From assembly GCA_963575745.1 (NCBI GenBank), contig CAUYUJ010015283.1, positions 654,910 to 718,909 of the forward strand: a stretch of DNA of 64,000 nucleotides, written 5' to 3'. The notes beneath the pieces were generated by a model. That model saw only the letters and a list, made by a program, of their open reading frames with translations, ran no database searches and was not told where the DNA came from. Shown piece after piece: positions 36,669 to 49,949 of the stretch. Every line of letters starts with the position of its first letter. The stretch's first letter is position 1. Source of the stretch: Prorocentrum cordatum. Taxonomy: Eukaryota > Sar > Dinophyceae > Prorocentrales > Prorocentraceae. Position numbers and translations under genes: made by a program.

Positions 36669-39523
36669 CTTGGAGTCCAGCGGAACCGTTGCGTCATGCT
36701 GCCTGGTCATCCTGGCCGACTCCGCCGTCAACTCCTGTCGAGGACGCTACCCGAGGTCCTGACACTACCACGCGCCCCAAAAGGCGTCGTCCGCGTGCTC
36801 GGCAGCCCACTTGAGTGGGAGGTTCTGGCCTCATCACTCGTCCTCCAGTCCCTCTGGCCCTCTTCCAACTCCTCCAAGCCACCCCTCTCCTAATCCTAAT
36901 CCTCTTGTTCCTCCTCCCCGTTCTTCTGTAGGGAGAAGGCCCTCAGGCCATCCTCATCTCGTCGTTTCGAGCGCCCTTTCAGGCACAATCTCCACTCCCA
37001 TCCACCCTCATCCTCCGGTCCTCCGTAAGAGCCCATTTGGGGAGACGTAAGACTCAGGTTCGGGGGGCACGGGTAGGCCTGACAGTGCCGTCAGGAAAAT
37101 GACGAGACCCCATCAGAAATTTCCACTGCACACAACCCACGAAACCTAAACCCTCAAAACTCAAGACGAGCCCGTCAAAACGCGCCAACGAACCTGAGGC
37201 CGGAAAACTCGAGTCTTACCGTTTATCCAACGCCCCCCCCCGAAAGTTAGAGGTCGCGGGGGGGGGGGGGCAACGTTGTTTCAGGGGCCAGATGCTAGTC
37301 ATCTCGGCCGGCGCGCTTGATCCGCCAATAGCAATCCCAAGAAGCTCGGATCTTAGGCCTGCTTTTACCGACGACTGGGCTGCCTCGGCTTGCTCTGACC
37401 CTTCGAGCACTGCACCCTCATCCGCCGCCACGGAGACACGGATCGCGTCCGCTGACCCTCGGCGACCCTGTATCCGAGAACACCCCACGTCCTTCCGGCA
37501 ACGGCTTCACGGACAGGTCTTCCGCGATGAACGGGTTCGGGTCTGGCAGCTTCAGGCCGAGGGCGGCGGCCGCGTCCACGGCCTGCCCGTGCACACGGCC
37601 CGCCCCCCGGCCCTCCGGGCCTCCAGACGGGTTCGGGGGAGCGGGGCAGGCAGAGGTAGAAGCAGAGGGAGGGGAAATGGAGGAAGAAAGAAGAGGCTCC
37701 TCCCTGCTCCTCCCCCTCCGCGTCCTGCTCCTCTCCTGCTTCCTTTGCAACCAGTCCGTCAAATCTTTCCTCGGAGGTCGGCGGACTGGCGCAGGCCTCT
37801 CGAACAGAGGAAGAACGAACGATCTCAGCCGCCGCGGGCAGAAGCGGCGTCCCTGCAAGGGAGGCGGGCGCGCCTCTAGCAAGCAGGCCTTCTACGAAGA
37901 CGGGTAGACGATGGTAGACGACTGGAGAAGGCGGGCAAGGACAGAACAACTTCCACCCTGCCCTCCTCTTCGTCCGCGCTCTCTGCGTCCGCCGCGCATC
38001 AAGGAGGAGGAGGAGGAGGAGCAGGAGGAGGAGGAGGAGGAGGAGCACGAGGGGGACGGCTGGGGACAATGAGCAGGAAAGTCAGGAAGAAGAGGATGAG
38101 AAGAAAAACAGTTATCAGCCTCCAACCCCACCTTCATCATCATTTCCAAGATCCTCTTGTTGTTGCCCATCCTTCTCACTCCTCTCCATCCAGATGGTAG
38201 GGGCAGGCGAAAGGGGGAGGCGAATATACGCACCCCCATGGGAGATCTCGTGGGTCCCCGCTGGGCTGGCCATTGCGCCCACAGGCCTCCTCATCCTGTC
38301 CTGCGATCCGAAAGTCGCGATAAATTGCAACGTGGCAGAAACTCTCGACAAGAACCCTGGACCCGATCGTTGTGTCCTCCTCCCCCCTCGAACCCCCTCC
38401 CCCCTCGAACCTCCCCTCTTCGAAGCACCCCCTCCCTCCTCGGGTCCCCCCCCTCCCCCTCGTCGAACCTGCTCCTCTCCCCCCCCCCATGACGGGGGGG
38501 CCTCCTCCGCGGTGCGGCTGGCGGGCCCGATGGCCTGCGCCGCCGCCGCGGCGCGGGGGCGAGCGGGGGCGAGCGGGCGCGGAGCGGCAGACGACGGGGG
38601 GCAGGAGGGCCGAGGAGCGGCGATGGGGGAGAACTGGGAGGCAACTCCAGGGAGGCAACTCCAGGGAGGCTATCACGGTTAGCGGCGGAGAGATGGCGTG
38701 CATCACTAATCTCCGCAAAGCACGCTATCCCTGTGAGGCGATTCCCCGCGGAGGCCCCTTCTGTGCACGCCAGCCCCCTTGCCAGGGCTTCGTCGGTGGG
38801 GGCCAACGGGCAACAAGCGGGCCAGCGGAAACGCATCGCAAGCTAAAGTCCGATTCAGGGGCCACTCGGCCGGAGAAGAGCCCGGATCGAGCCGGATTGT
38901 GCGAGACGGGGCATGTGTTGCAGCACAGACGTACCAGCGCCGCAGCGGCAGACCGAGGGAGCGGGGCGGCCGACGGTGGGGACGAGGATGGCCGAAGGGC
39001 GGCCAGGGGGGAGGGAGTGCGGAGGGGCAACGCCGCAAGAGCGCCGACGACCCACTGCCAAGGGAGGAGAGGGAGGGGAAGGCGGGGAGGAAGGCGGAAG
39101 GCAGGTTCTCTTCCTGATCTCCGCTCCTCCCTCCCTGCATGTCGCTTTTTGGGGGTGTGCCCTGTCGCTGGCTCCCATGTGGGCCGTCGCCCTCCCACCT
39201 GGGTGCTTTGAAAGAGCCTCCCGAAGGGCACGCACCCCTGTCGTGGCGGGCGGGCCTCCGGCCGACGGGTTTGGTGCCGCGGAGGGGGGACAAGGTTGGG
39301 GGTGGAGGGGGAATCGACCTGGAATCGGGGTTACATCGCGACAGACCATGGATATGTCCCCGATGGGCTACGCCGCAGCGCGGGAGGCGCGCGCTCGCGC
39401 GGGCAAGGGCGCGCAATGGCAGGCGGCGGGGGCGGACGGCCGAAGAGAGCGGAAGGGGGGGGAGCGAGTGCGGAAGAGGCGGGAAAAGCATTTTCGGCCC
39501 CGAAGGGCCCTCAATGAGCCCCC
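36669..39523. other. Unassigned GC-rich DNA with G- and GGA-tracts
   Basis: A G-run at 37,259-37,270, a GGA array at about 37,998-38,050 and several C/G-runs. ORFs on both strands are Arg/Gly/Pro-rich; none recognised. A minus-strand ORF at 37,216-37,488 has more even composition but no known family. Confidence 0.4.
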
Positions 39524-40891
39524 GTGACCGTCGTAAAAAATACTCGGGCAAGAACGGGGCGAGGAATGGTCGGGGCGCACGGAAAGGGGCATAGCAGAGG
39601 GGGTGTGAGAGAATCAACTCGCGCAGCTGACTTGTCCAGGCACCGCCCGGCACCAGAGGCGGCCATGCATCCACTAGGCGGCCCGGGACGACGACAATTG
39701 AATGCAACAGACTTCATATCCCCCCTTCCCGTTTCCGACCTCCCCCTCTCTCGTCCCACTCGAGATGGGAAGGAGAGGGAGAGGGAGAGGAGTCGGAGCC
39801 AGACGAACACCCAGAGATCCGATGTGTTGGTTATGTTTCCCAGATGGGCCCCAGAGCTGGCCTTGCATCATCAGTCGGTCTTCGACGGACCCGGGGCCTG
39901 GCGAGGGCCCCCAGAGGCCGCACACGACACCCAAATCCGCAGAAGATTCGTCAATACCTGGGGGGTCTGGGTGGGGCGATGCCGAGAGGCCGCCACTGAA
40001 GGCATCAGCGTTTTGAGGGAGCCGCCGGGGCCCGAGCCACCCCCTCCCCGAACTCAGCCTCGCAGGGCCGTGCGGCAGACACGGCGCCCCTGGGACCGCC
40101 CCCCTCCCTCCGCGGACGGAGCCCTCTCGCCAAACGTGGCGAGTGTGCCCGGCCTGGGGAAGGAGGAAGGGAGAGGGGGGGGGGATTTGCGTGAAATGGG
40201 GAGGAGGAGGAGGAGGAGGAGGAGGAGGAGGGGGAGGGAGGGATGCCCCGACCCAAGCAAGGCTGCCTCGCGGGGGCAGAGTAACCTTGGCTACGCTCAC
40301 GTCAGAGCCTCGACCTTTGCGGCGCTCAGCGGGCCAGGGCTTAGCCACCCTCGTGGGTCGGCTGGAGAGAGGGTGTCGAATGCCTCAGGAACATCAACGG
40401 AGGCGGGCCCCTCTACCTCAGGTACCGCGTCGAGGGTGCCCTCCTGCCCCGACCCTGCGAAAGAAGCCTTGCTAGGGGAACAGATCCCAGACTACGCTCA
40501 CGTGAGAGCTACGGACACGACCGCACAGAGCGGGCCTGGGAGCATTCACTGTAGCGAATCGGCTGGAGGGAAGGCGGCGATTTCCACGGAAGCGCTGGAC
40601 CTGCTCTGCGCCGAGTTCGCGAGCCTCCTCGAAGAGGACTTGGGTAGCCTGTTCGACTGGGACGAGAACGAGAGGACAAAGTACGAGGGCAGGGCCGCCA
40701 ACCCGACGTTCGTCGAGCAGTCAGTCTCCGTGAAAACCATAGGTCCTTTCGTCGGGGGCTGCAAACAGGAAAGGAGGTGGAGGCGCACCAGGATCCTGCT
40801 GTGGGGGATGCTACAGGCCAGGCAGAAGCTTCGCCAAGCGCAAAGGTCAAACAGGACCTCGCGGTGCTGGCAACGATGCAAACGAAACTAA
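39524..40891 (+). CDS. ORF with an in-frame 201-bp duplication, possible LINE 5' region
   Basis: A 455-codon plus-strand ORF. Its middle is low-complexity (GGA tract at 40,197-40,235), but the last third looks coding. Two copies of a ~67-residue segment follow each other, starting near 40,244 and 40,445. Each begins CPDP(S/A)K and contains YAHVRA followed by SGPG. The offset of 201 is a multiple of three, so the duplication kept the frame. The end (LDLLCAEFASLLEEDLGSLF) runs into the RT-bearing relic downstream. It may be the amino-terminal part of that element or a host gene fragment. The start codon is uncertain. Confidence 0.35.
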   Translation: MTVVKNTRARTGRGMVGAHGKGHSRGGVRESTRAADLSRHRPAPEAAMHPLGGPGRRQLNATDFISPLPVSDLPLSRPTRDGKERERERSRSQTNTQRSDVLVMFPRWAPELALHHQSVFDGPGAWRGPPEAAHDTQIRRRFVNTWGVWVGRCREAATEGISVLREPPGPEPPPPRTQPRRAVRQTRRPWDRPPPSADGALSPNVASVPGLGKEEGRGGGDLREMGRRRRRRRRRRGREGCPDPSKAASRGQSNLGYAHVRASTFAALSGPGLSHPRGSAGERVSNASGTSTEAGPSTSGTASRVPSCPDPAKEALLGEQIPDYAHVRATDTTAQSGPGSIHCSESAGGKAAISTEALDLLCAEFASLLEEDLGSLFDWDENERTKYEGRAANPTFVEQSVSVKTIGPFVGGCKQERRWRRTRILLWGMLQARQKLRQAQRSNRTSRCWQRCKRN

Positions 40892-43800
40892 CTCGCATCG
40901 CGTCGAGGGACCTGGTAGGTGGCATCCACCGTGACGAGGACCGACGCTCCATGCGCCAAGCGGAGTTGGCTAAGGAGTTGAGCGGGGTAGGGGACCTCAC
41001 TTTCCACGAGCTCCAGGCGCTGGCGGAGAAGTACGAGAAAGGACGCGTCGACCAGCGGACCAAGACCTGGAGGTGCTGGGAGCAAGCGGCCATCAAGGAT
41101 GGCGGAGGGGCGGCCCACGGCTTCTGCAAGGCTCCCGTGGGCTGAAGTGGCTGTTCGGCAGACCAGATGGCCAGCGATGGCGCGCCAGCCGGGATCTCCT
41201 TTGACCTGCAGGGCCCCACGGAGGAGTACCAGCAGGTGTGGAGGCAAGACCAGGAGGAGTTCGACTTGGTCCAGGCCATCCCCGAGGGCCTGCTGGATGA
41301 GCCTCCCCTCCCGCCCACGCCAAGACCAGCACCGCTGTGGGGGTCGACAGCATCAAGCCAGGCCAATCTGGGTGGCTGTCGACGGAGGGACGCATCGCGC
41401 CAGGCCTCCTGCTGCACCTCATCGAGCTCACCGCGATCATACCGACGCAGGTGGAGGTGTTCATGTGTTTCCTGGCGAAGCCCGACGGGGGCTGGAGGTC
41501 CATCGGCCTGATCAGCAGCCTCATGCGACTCCTCGGCAGGATACCGCTCGGGGAGGCGCAAGCTTGACGGAAGGCTTAGAGCAGGCCCTACTTCTCCAGC
41601 GGCGTGGGCAAGTCTTGCGAGGGCGCGGTCTGGCTGCAGAGCGTCGACGCGGACCACGCGAAGGCCATGACGCTAGACCCCCTCACCCTTCTCCTCGACT
41701 TCGGCAAGGCCTACAAGAGGGTCACGCACAGAGGCACGGTGGCGGCAGCGAGGCGTGAGGGCTTCCCAGTGAGGAGGATCAAGTAAGCTCTCGCTGCTGG
41801 CAGGGTGATCGTTCGTCACGACGCTGATCAGATTCTGCTGACGGAGCCCGCGGACACCATGCTGCGAGCCTTACAATCGGTCAAGGCGTACGAGGTCGTG
41901 GACGACGTCACGCTGGTGGTCAGGAATGCCTCCTGAAGGTCCTCCGTGGTCGCCTGGCTCGCCTCCAGACGAGAACCACTAGGTACATGGCGCCCAGGAA
42001 GGCTGGAGCCCGACTCGGCAGTGTGTTCCGCACTGGCGGGCTCGCCTCAATCCTGCATGGGGCCCCTGTGCGTGGGGACCCCACCCAGCAACTTTCCAGG
42101 GCTCGAACCCAAACGGGCAGATCTGTGGCGGGAGAGGCGGGCAGGAGAAGACGTACCATCCAGTTTGCGCCGCATGAAGGTAAGGCCTAGAAGCAGGGAC
42201 CCCACGTACCTGCCCACGTCCTGCCGCTGAAGGCCTGGGCCACCGCCGTCTTCTGAAAGCACAGGGCGGCATCGGTCTTCAAGACGGTTTTTCGCGAAGC
42301 AGGCAGAGCCTTGAGCAGACGTCACGGGGCCAGCGGGGGCGGTGCAGCTCACGCTGAAGCGCGTGGGATGGAGTACGGCATCATGGAATGTCTGGCTTGA
42401 CGACGGCGGGGCCTGGCTGGACCTCCACGTGCTGAGCCCAAGGACACTGATCAGCCTCATCGAGGACGGAGTCTACAAGCATCTGACACGCGAGGCCACA
42501 AACCTTAATGGCTTCGAGGCGTTGCAAGGCAAGCCGCCCGACCTGGGCCAGGTACGGCACGCGCTTGCTGTGCTTTGAGCGAAGAGGCAGTCCAAGATGG
42601 TGCAGCTCCTGCGGTCCCTAATTGCTGGCGTCTTGGTCTCTCAGCTGGCGAGAGTGCCGAGACGGGCCCGAAGTGCGAGAAGTGCCAGGCATCGACCCAC
42701 CACAGGCTGTTCAAGTGCGCTGGCTCGGCGACGTGGCCGAGGGACCTGGGTCTGGGGGCGGTGGATCGTGCCGGCAGAGCTGCGCCACCACACGACCCAG
42801 GGATGATCAGGGGCCTGGTCAATCTCGTTCGACGCGGCGCCGAAGCCTAGCATGACGAGCAAGCTACTGCGGGCTGGCCGAGCTCGAGACGATAGCTTCG
42901 AAGGCATCGTGTGCATCGACGGGTCGGCCACCATTCCCGCGTCTGGCGTGCTGGCGAGGACTGGCTGGTCCGCCACCATGGTGACCACTCATGGCGAGAT
43001 GGTCGGAGGGATCTACGGTGAGGTGCCAGTCTGGGTCCAAGAGAGGCTACGCCGAGCTGTACACCCCGCGGATGACGCTCGATGACAAACGTATCGGCCC
43101 GCTGGAGGTGCTCACGGACTGCGAAGGCCTGTTCGACAAGTTCTCCAAATGCCAAGGGTTCTGTCGTGGTCCTCACCACAAGTATGCAGATCTCGGGGCT
43201 TGGACCTTCTGGCACGTTGCCTAGGTGGGCCAGTCGAATTGTATGGTGTGCTGGATCAGAGCTCACACCAGATAGGTGGAGGCAGTCTGGTGAGACGTGG
43301 CCTGGTACAAGCACATCGGCAACAAAGAGGCCCACAAATGAGCCAAGCCCCTTGCCAGGCTCCACCCGCAAGGCTACAGCCAGGTGCTAGAGGGCCGATG
43401 GACGACCTCCACGACTGCTGCCAAGACCCTCTGGAGGCACCATGGCGAGGTCCTAAACAGGCACGCGAATATAGGCTGGCCTGACCGAGGACATCTTCCA
43501 GAGCCGCGCGTCCTCCCCACCCCCCGCAGAGACGGCCTGATTGTGGCGAGTTCGGCGAGGGGCAACTCGATCACTCGTCTTAGAAGGTGTTGGGTGTGCG
43601 AAAATTGCGGGGCCAGAAAGGCCCTCAGGTCCAGGCTGGTCTCCGGGCTCTGCCCAGGCATACCCCAAGTAGCGGCCTCGCCACATCATTCACAGGATGT
43701 GGGTGATTCGAGAGGGGGGAAGCTCTTGGGCGGGAGGGTGCCCGTGAGAGACATGGTACGGAGATAGTCGCCTTCTGTCGTACGTGTGGGGCGTACGGCA

Positions 43801-43960
43801 GGAGGCAAGCCATTCTCTGACTCCAGCCTGCACGCCCATATCTCGCAAGCCGCGCACGGCGGCTCGTTTGGCCTGGGTCGCTTTGGAGAAGCTGAGAGCG
43901 GGGAAGACGCCCCAGTCGGGAAAGTTCTGGGGGTCCCTTTTTCCCCTATGCCCGCGAGCC
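40592..43960 (+). pseudogene. Broken non-LTR retrotransposon: RT, zinc finger, RNase H
   Basis: A near full-length LINE coding region spread over several frames. In order: a linker with WEQAAIKDGGGAAHGF (~41,080); the RT entry motif KPDGGWRSIGL (41,478-41,510); RT motif A LLLDFGKAYKRVTH (41,688-41,729, catalytic Asp 41,697); degraded motif C VVDD (41,895-41,906) after an in-frame TAA at 41,784; a thumb-like segment (42,342-42,578); a zinc finger C-x2-C-x5-H-x4-C (42,674-42,718); RNase H with DGSA (42,918-42,929), AELY (Glu 43,054), TDCE (Asp 43,117) and GNKEAH (43,318-43,335, His for the usual Asp); and a final CENCG...CPG finger (43,597-43,659). RT plus RNase H would copy element RNA at a nicked target. 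Several frameshifts and stops mean it is dead. Confidence 0.85.
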
Positions 43961-45930
43961 CGTCTCAACTTGTTGAAACGTGGCCTGGAGGGCCAGGAGA
44001 TTTGTTCCCCAAGCCTCTGGTTCTGACGGGCCGCTGGCTATGATCCTGCGTCCAGAAACAAGCGAGGGGCCGAAGAGGGCAGAAGGAAAGACATCATCAG
44101 AAACAACAGAGGGAGGGGTGGAGGGGAAGGAAGGACGAGGAGGGAGTGAGGATGAGGGACGAGAAAGACGAGGAGATGAAGACGACGACAAAGAGGAGGA
44201 CGAGGAGGGAAAAACGGAGATGAGGTTGCTCTTCCCCTCCTTTTCCTCTTCCTCCCCCTCCTCTTCCATCTCCTCCAGATCCTGAAAAGGCGAAGAAACC
44301 GGGGAGGAATCGACAAGAAACATGCCTGTCCCTCCGACTCTTTCCCTTCCTCCCAGCCCTCCGACTCATGCCTCCCCCTCCTCGCCTCCTCGGTCTCCCG
44401 ATGATGGGGAAGAGAACGATTGGAAGGACGAAGGGGTGGGGACGAAGATAAGGGCAAGGAAGAAGAGGAAGCTTCTGCCTCGTCCTCCCGACATTCCTCC
44501 TCTCAAAGCTTCTTGTCCCTCCTAGGAAACGACTGAAGCAGCGACGGCGGCGACGGCTACTGGCTGGATGCCTCCGACCAGAGCGACAAGTGGTCCGCCG
44601 GGATCGCCTCGAGCTTCATCGGCGACTCGTACGACGTATCCTGCCGCGGCACCCCATGTTTCGGATAAACGACGGGGGAAGGAGACAGGAGGGGAAGACA
44701 AAGATAGGCATTGACAACGGGCAGGAGGGAAAGAGGGAGGGGGGAGAGAGGAACTGTTGAGTGGGACGACGACGACGACAACGACGTCGACGACGACGAC
44801 GAGGTCCACCTCAGAAGGGAACGGGGAAGGAGGACGAGGAGGAGGAGGAGGAGGAGGAGGAGGAGGGGGAGTAGGAAAAGGAGGAGGAGAGAAAGCGAGG
44901 AAGACGAGGAGGAGGAGGGATGGACAATGTTTTTTGTCCGGAAGGAGACCGGAGGTGGCGTCCATGGTCAGCCAGCTCGCACTGGCGCCAGGGTAGAACG
45001 ACTCGCGGCGGGCACATCGCCGGAACACGTCCACCACGAGAAACTTACCTCTCTTGCATCTACGCCTTTACGGGTTCGGCTTGCGGATGGTCGCCTCCCC
45101 GAAAACGAGTCCCCAGTCCAGGAACCTTCTGAAAGCTCACGTCGTTGGGCTTGCGAGAAGGACCCTGCAGCAAGCGCGCAGCTCGGCCTCCAGCACCTCT
45201 AGCTGTGCTGGCACCTGGCACCGCTCGCCAGAAGGCAAGTCGGTGGCCACGCGCGGGGCATGCGGACCCCGACCTTGAGCGGCGGCGCCTGGAGAGTCAA
45301 GGGAAGGCAAAAAGGCCGCATGGCCAACACCGCACCTGCCAGGCCAACAGCCGCAGCCTGCGCCGTGAGCGCCTTCGAAGCCAACCATCAGCGACCTTCC
45401 AGCGACCGCGCGTCCTCGGCGGCGGCCTCGGGCTCGGTGAAGTTGCTCATGCCGCCTTCATGCTGGCTCGGGAGCTCGCGTTGACGACGGCGCTCCCTCT
45501 GGCCCCAACACCCGAAACCGGACAAGGAAAAGTAGGCTAGGGCGCGCGCGAAGAACCCACAGCAGCGTCATCCTCGCCCCGGTCGGCCTGACAGTGGTCA
45601 AGCCAATCCTGCAGGCGGCGCGCGATGCCGTCCGCGCCGTCGAGCGCGCACCTGGGTTGCTCCGTCTGCGGCGCGGTGTCCCGAGCCGCCGTGCGCCTGA
45701 AGCCCGCATGATCCAGGGCCCGCAGCGCCTGCGTTCCTCCATCGGGCGCCGCGGGGCGCCTCGTCTGCACCGTGGTGGCGACCACCTGGGGAGGCGAGAA
45801 GCGACCGAACGATGATGATGGTGAGTGAAAGGGGAGAGGGGCGGGAGGTGAGGCGAGGTTCCTGCGCGAGGTGTCCAGAGAAAACAAAAACCCTACTTTG
45901 GATATGGGGGCTGACACCAACTACTGGGGC
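43961..45930. other. Purine-rich tracts and unassigned ORFs
   Basis: GA-rich tracts at about 44,095-44,225 and 44,815-44,920, with a GAC run near 44,765-44,800. Minus-strand ORFs at 45,137-45,388 and 45,537-45,920 have non-repetitive stretches that might be retroelement debris, but no motif is recognisable. Confidence 0.4.
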
Positions 45931-45936
45931 TAAAGT

Positions 45937-46990
<1,054 letters not shown>

Positions 46991-47029
46991 GTTCTACGAT
47001 CGCTGCCATTACTACTGCAGCCATGGCCA

Positions 47030-47195
47030 GCGGCACGGCCGGCACGCGCGGCACAAAGCGGCACGGGGCGGCACGGGGGTGACGCGGGGCGGCAGCGGCG
47101 CGGGGCGGCGACGGGGCGAAAAGCCCGCATGCATAGCCAGATGGTTAGACCAGGCAAGAAACCCGAGGTGCACACACACACACACCTGTTTGGGG
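47030..47195. repeat. GGCAC/GGGGC microrepeat and short (CA)n
   Basis: GGCACGGCCGGCACGCGCGGCAC-type words at about 47,033-47,115, and a CA dinucleotide run at about 47,169-47,186. Confidence 0.75.
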
Positions 47196-48239
47196 AACTA
47201 CAATGGCCTCGACGAGGCCAAACCTCAAGCGCCTGCTATGCGGCTGTGACCATTTGCATTTTGATGGAAGCCGCTGGCGCGGGGCCTTAGATCCTGTGAT
47301 GCATCCAATGACGATGGACGTGCAATCTGCTTCTTCTGTAAGCACATGCGCTTCAGAATGCGCAGCGCCCTCTGGTGGTGTTTGCGCGCTCGATGGCGGT
47401 CTCCCCTTTTCGGCAGAACTCGCGCGCCCGAGCGCGAGCCGCAGGAGGCGGGCCCCCGGCGCGTACTCATGGGCCCGGCCCCTCGACGGCCCCAAACCAT
47501 CCGGGATGGCGGCTCCAGGGCGGGCGCCGCGCCGCTGACCCAGCCGCGCAGCCCAGCAAAGGCGGGCACCGCCGCCCGGGGGCAGCGCGGATACTGCGAG
47601 AGGCGCTGCGCGCCCAGGCTGAGACGGGCAACCTCCTCCAGCGAAATCGCGACGACCACGCCGACAACCCCGTCGCCCCAGAAGTCGCGACTCCGAACCA
47701 CTCCGCGGAGTGCCCGCAGGCGCCCTTGTTGCAAATGAGCAGGACCACTGCAAAGCAGGCGCCACAGCAGGAAGACTCGCGCCGCGTCCTGCACGACAGC
47801 GCTCGAATCGCCAACGAGGCACAGAAAAGGGCCCCACGTGGAACAGCAAGCCCGCCTTCTCCACCGGGCGCAGCGCCGCCGCCGCCCCGCGTCGCGGGAA
47901 TGCCGCGACGCGCCCCCGCGCGAGGGGGCCCGCATCGTGCCCGAAAAGCAAAGCGATATAGACAAGAAGCCGCCCCTGCCCTGCAACGGCGCCACGCTGA
48001 CCAGAAATTGCCTCTCGCTCGGGCGCGCGACGAATTCAATTATCAGCGCGCGCCCCCTCGCCAGGTCTGGCTTCGCGACGGCGAGCTGAAGCGAGGGCGC
48101 GGCTGTAGTATCAGCTCGCCGCAAAATGCATTCAGGAAAAAAATATCCCGGCAAAGCAACCTAACAGCGATGTGTAGGAGCATATCTGGAAGCATTCCCC
48201 TTAAGATTCAGATGAGAATCCAGTTGTAGAATTCTGCTG
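47196..48239. other. Unassigned GC-rich stretch
   Basis: Long ORFs in both directions (for example 47,225-48,154 minus) overlap each other in several frames. No family is recognised. Confidence 0.4.
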
Positions 48240-48289
48240 TTCCCGCAGCCGTAGTCGCATTCGCGGTGACAGTCGCAGTGGCAACGGCA

Positions 48290-49108
48290 GTCAGCAGTCA
48301 CAGCCTCAGCCTCAGCCTGCCTCAGCCTCAGCCTCAGCCTGCCTCAGCCTCAGCCTGCCTCAGCCTCAGCCTCAGCCTGCTTCAGCCTCAGCCTCAGTCT
48401 GCCTTCAGCCTCGGCCTCAGCCTCAGCCTGCCTCAGCCTCAGCCTGCATCAGCCTCAGCCTCAGCCTCAGCCTGCCTCAGCATCAGCCTGCCTCAGCCTC
48501 AGCCTCAGCCTGCCTCAGCCTCAGCCTCAGCCTGCTTCAGCCTCAGCCTCAGTCTGCCTTCAGCCTCGGCCTCAGCCTCAGCCTGCCTCAGCCTCAGCCT
48601 GCATCAGCCTCAGCCTCAGCCTCAGCCTGCCTCCTCAGCCTCAGCCTCAGCCTCAGCCTCAGCCTCAGCCTCAGCCTCAGCCTCAGCCTCAGCTCTCAGC
48701 CTGCCTCAGCCTCAGCCTCAGCCTGCCTCAGCCTCAGCCTCAGCCCTCAGCCTCAGCCTCAGCCTCAGCCTCAGCCTCAGCCTGCCAGCCTCAGCCTCAG
48801 CCTCAGCCTCAGCCTCAGCCTCAGCCTCAGCCTCAGCCTCAGCATCAGCCTCAGCCTCAGCCTCAGCCTGCCTCAGCTCAGCCTGCCTCAGCCTCAGCCT
48901 CAGCCTGCCTCAGCCTCAGCCTCAGCCTCAGCCTCAGCCTCAGCCTCAGCCTCAGCCTCAGCCTCAGCCTCAGCCTCAGCCTCAGCCTCAGCCTGCTCAG
49001 CCTCAGCCTCAGCCTCAGCCTCAGCCTGCCTCAGCCTCAGCCTCAGCCTCAGCCTCAGCCTCAGCCTCAGCCTCAGCCTCAGCCTCAGCCTCAGCCTCAG
49101 CCAGCAGC
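48290..49108. repeat. (CAGCCT)n hexanucleotide minisatellite, ~0.8 kb
   Basis: CAGCCT repeats, periodically carrying an extra GC that gives CAGCCTGCCTCAGC, which builds a second-level pattern of about 18-36 bases. A 150-bp stretch beginning CTTCAGCCTCAG is nearly repeated (from about 48,380 and 48,532). A plus-strand ORF (48,266-50,089) crosses it as Ala/Ser/Leu/Gln/Pro runs and is not taken as a gene. Confidence 0.95.
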
Positions 49109-49111
49109 TGC

Positions 49112-49512
49112 CTCAGCATTCAAAATGTGGCCCAGGAATGGAGTTCTGGGAACTCGAAGAACACGAAGTGGCCTACAGTTGGCTCCGGGCATTCAAAATC
49201 ATGCCCAGGAATGGAGTTCTGGGAACTCGAAGACCACGAAGTGGCCTACAGTTGGCTCCGGGCATTCAAAATGTGGCCCGGGAATGGAATTCTGGGAACT
49301 CGAAGAGCACGAAGTGGCCTACTGTTGGCTCCGGGCATCCAAAATGTACGCCGGGAATGGAGTTCTGGGAAGTCGAAGAGCACGAAAGCCTACAATTGGC
49401 TCCGGGCATCCAAAATGTACGCCGGGAATGGAGTTCTGGGAACTCGAAGACCACGAAGTGGCCTACTGTTAGCTCCGGGCATCCAAAATGTACGCTGGGG
49501 ATGGAGTTCTAG
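49112..49512. repeat. 73-bp satellite, about 5.5 copies
   Basis: GGAATGGAGTTCTGGGAACT recurs with GAGTTCTGGG starts near 49,141, 49,213, 49,286, 49,360, 49,431 and 49,504 (spacings 71-74). It directly abuts the CAGCCT array. As 73 is not a multiple of three, all three forward frames are read in turn. Confidence 0.95.
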
Positions 49513-49514
49513 CA

Positions 49515-49945
49515 GCGCCAAAAGCGATTTTGCGAGGATGTCCCAAGCGATTTGGGCTTCGGCGGCACCGCCCCGGGTCCCGCCCCGACCCCCCTGTGGA
49601 GTCATCTGCTGCTCTCTTTTGAGACCACTAGAAACCTATCAGCAAAAGCTGTTAGGTAAAAAACAATTTTTTATGAGAAAGCAAAAAGAAAGCTCGAGTG
49701 AAGCGGAGAGTCGGCTGGGGCACAGCAGCGCGCAGAAATTTCGCCCCTCGCATCAAATCTGGCGCGGGGCACCAGGAACGAGGGCGGGTCGCAAGTGCGC
49801 CCGCGGGCGCGGACTCAGTCGCCGCCGTCGCCGCGATGTTCGTCGTCGCCGCCGTCGCCGTTGCCGCCGTCGTCGCCGTCGGCGCAGACGCCGTCGCCGT
49901 CGTCGCCGCCGCCCCCGTCGCCGCCGCGACGCCCGCGCACTCGCG
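49515..49945. other. Unassigned, with GCC/GTC triplets
   Basis: No gene; a GCCGTC-rich tract at about 49,815-49,935. Confidence 0.6.
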
Positions 49946-49949
49946 CTTA

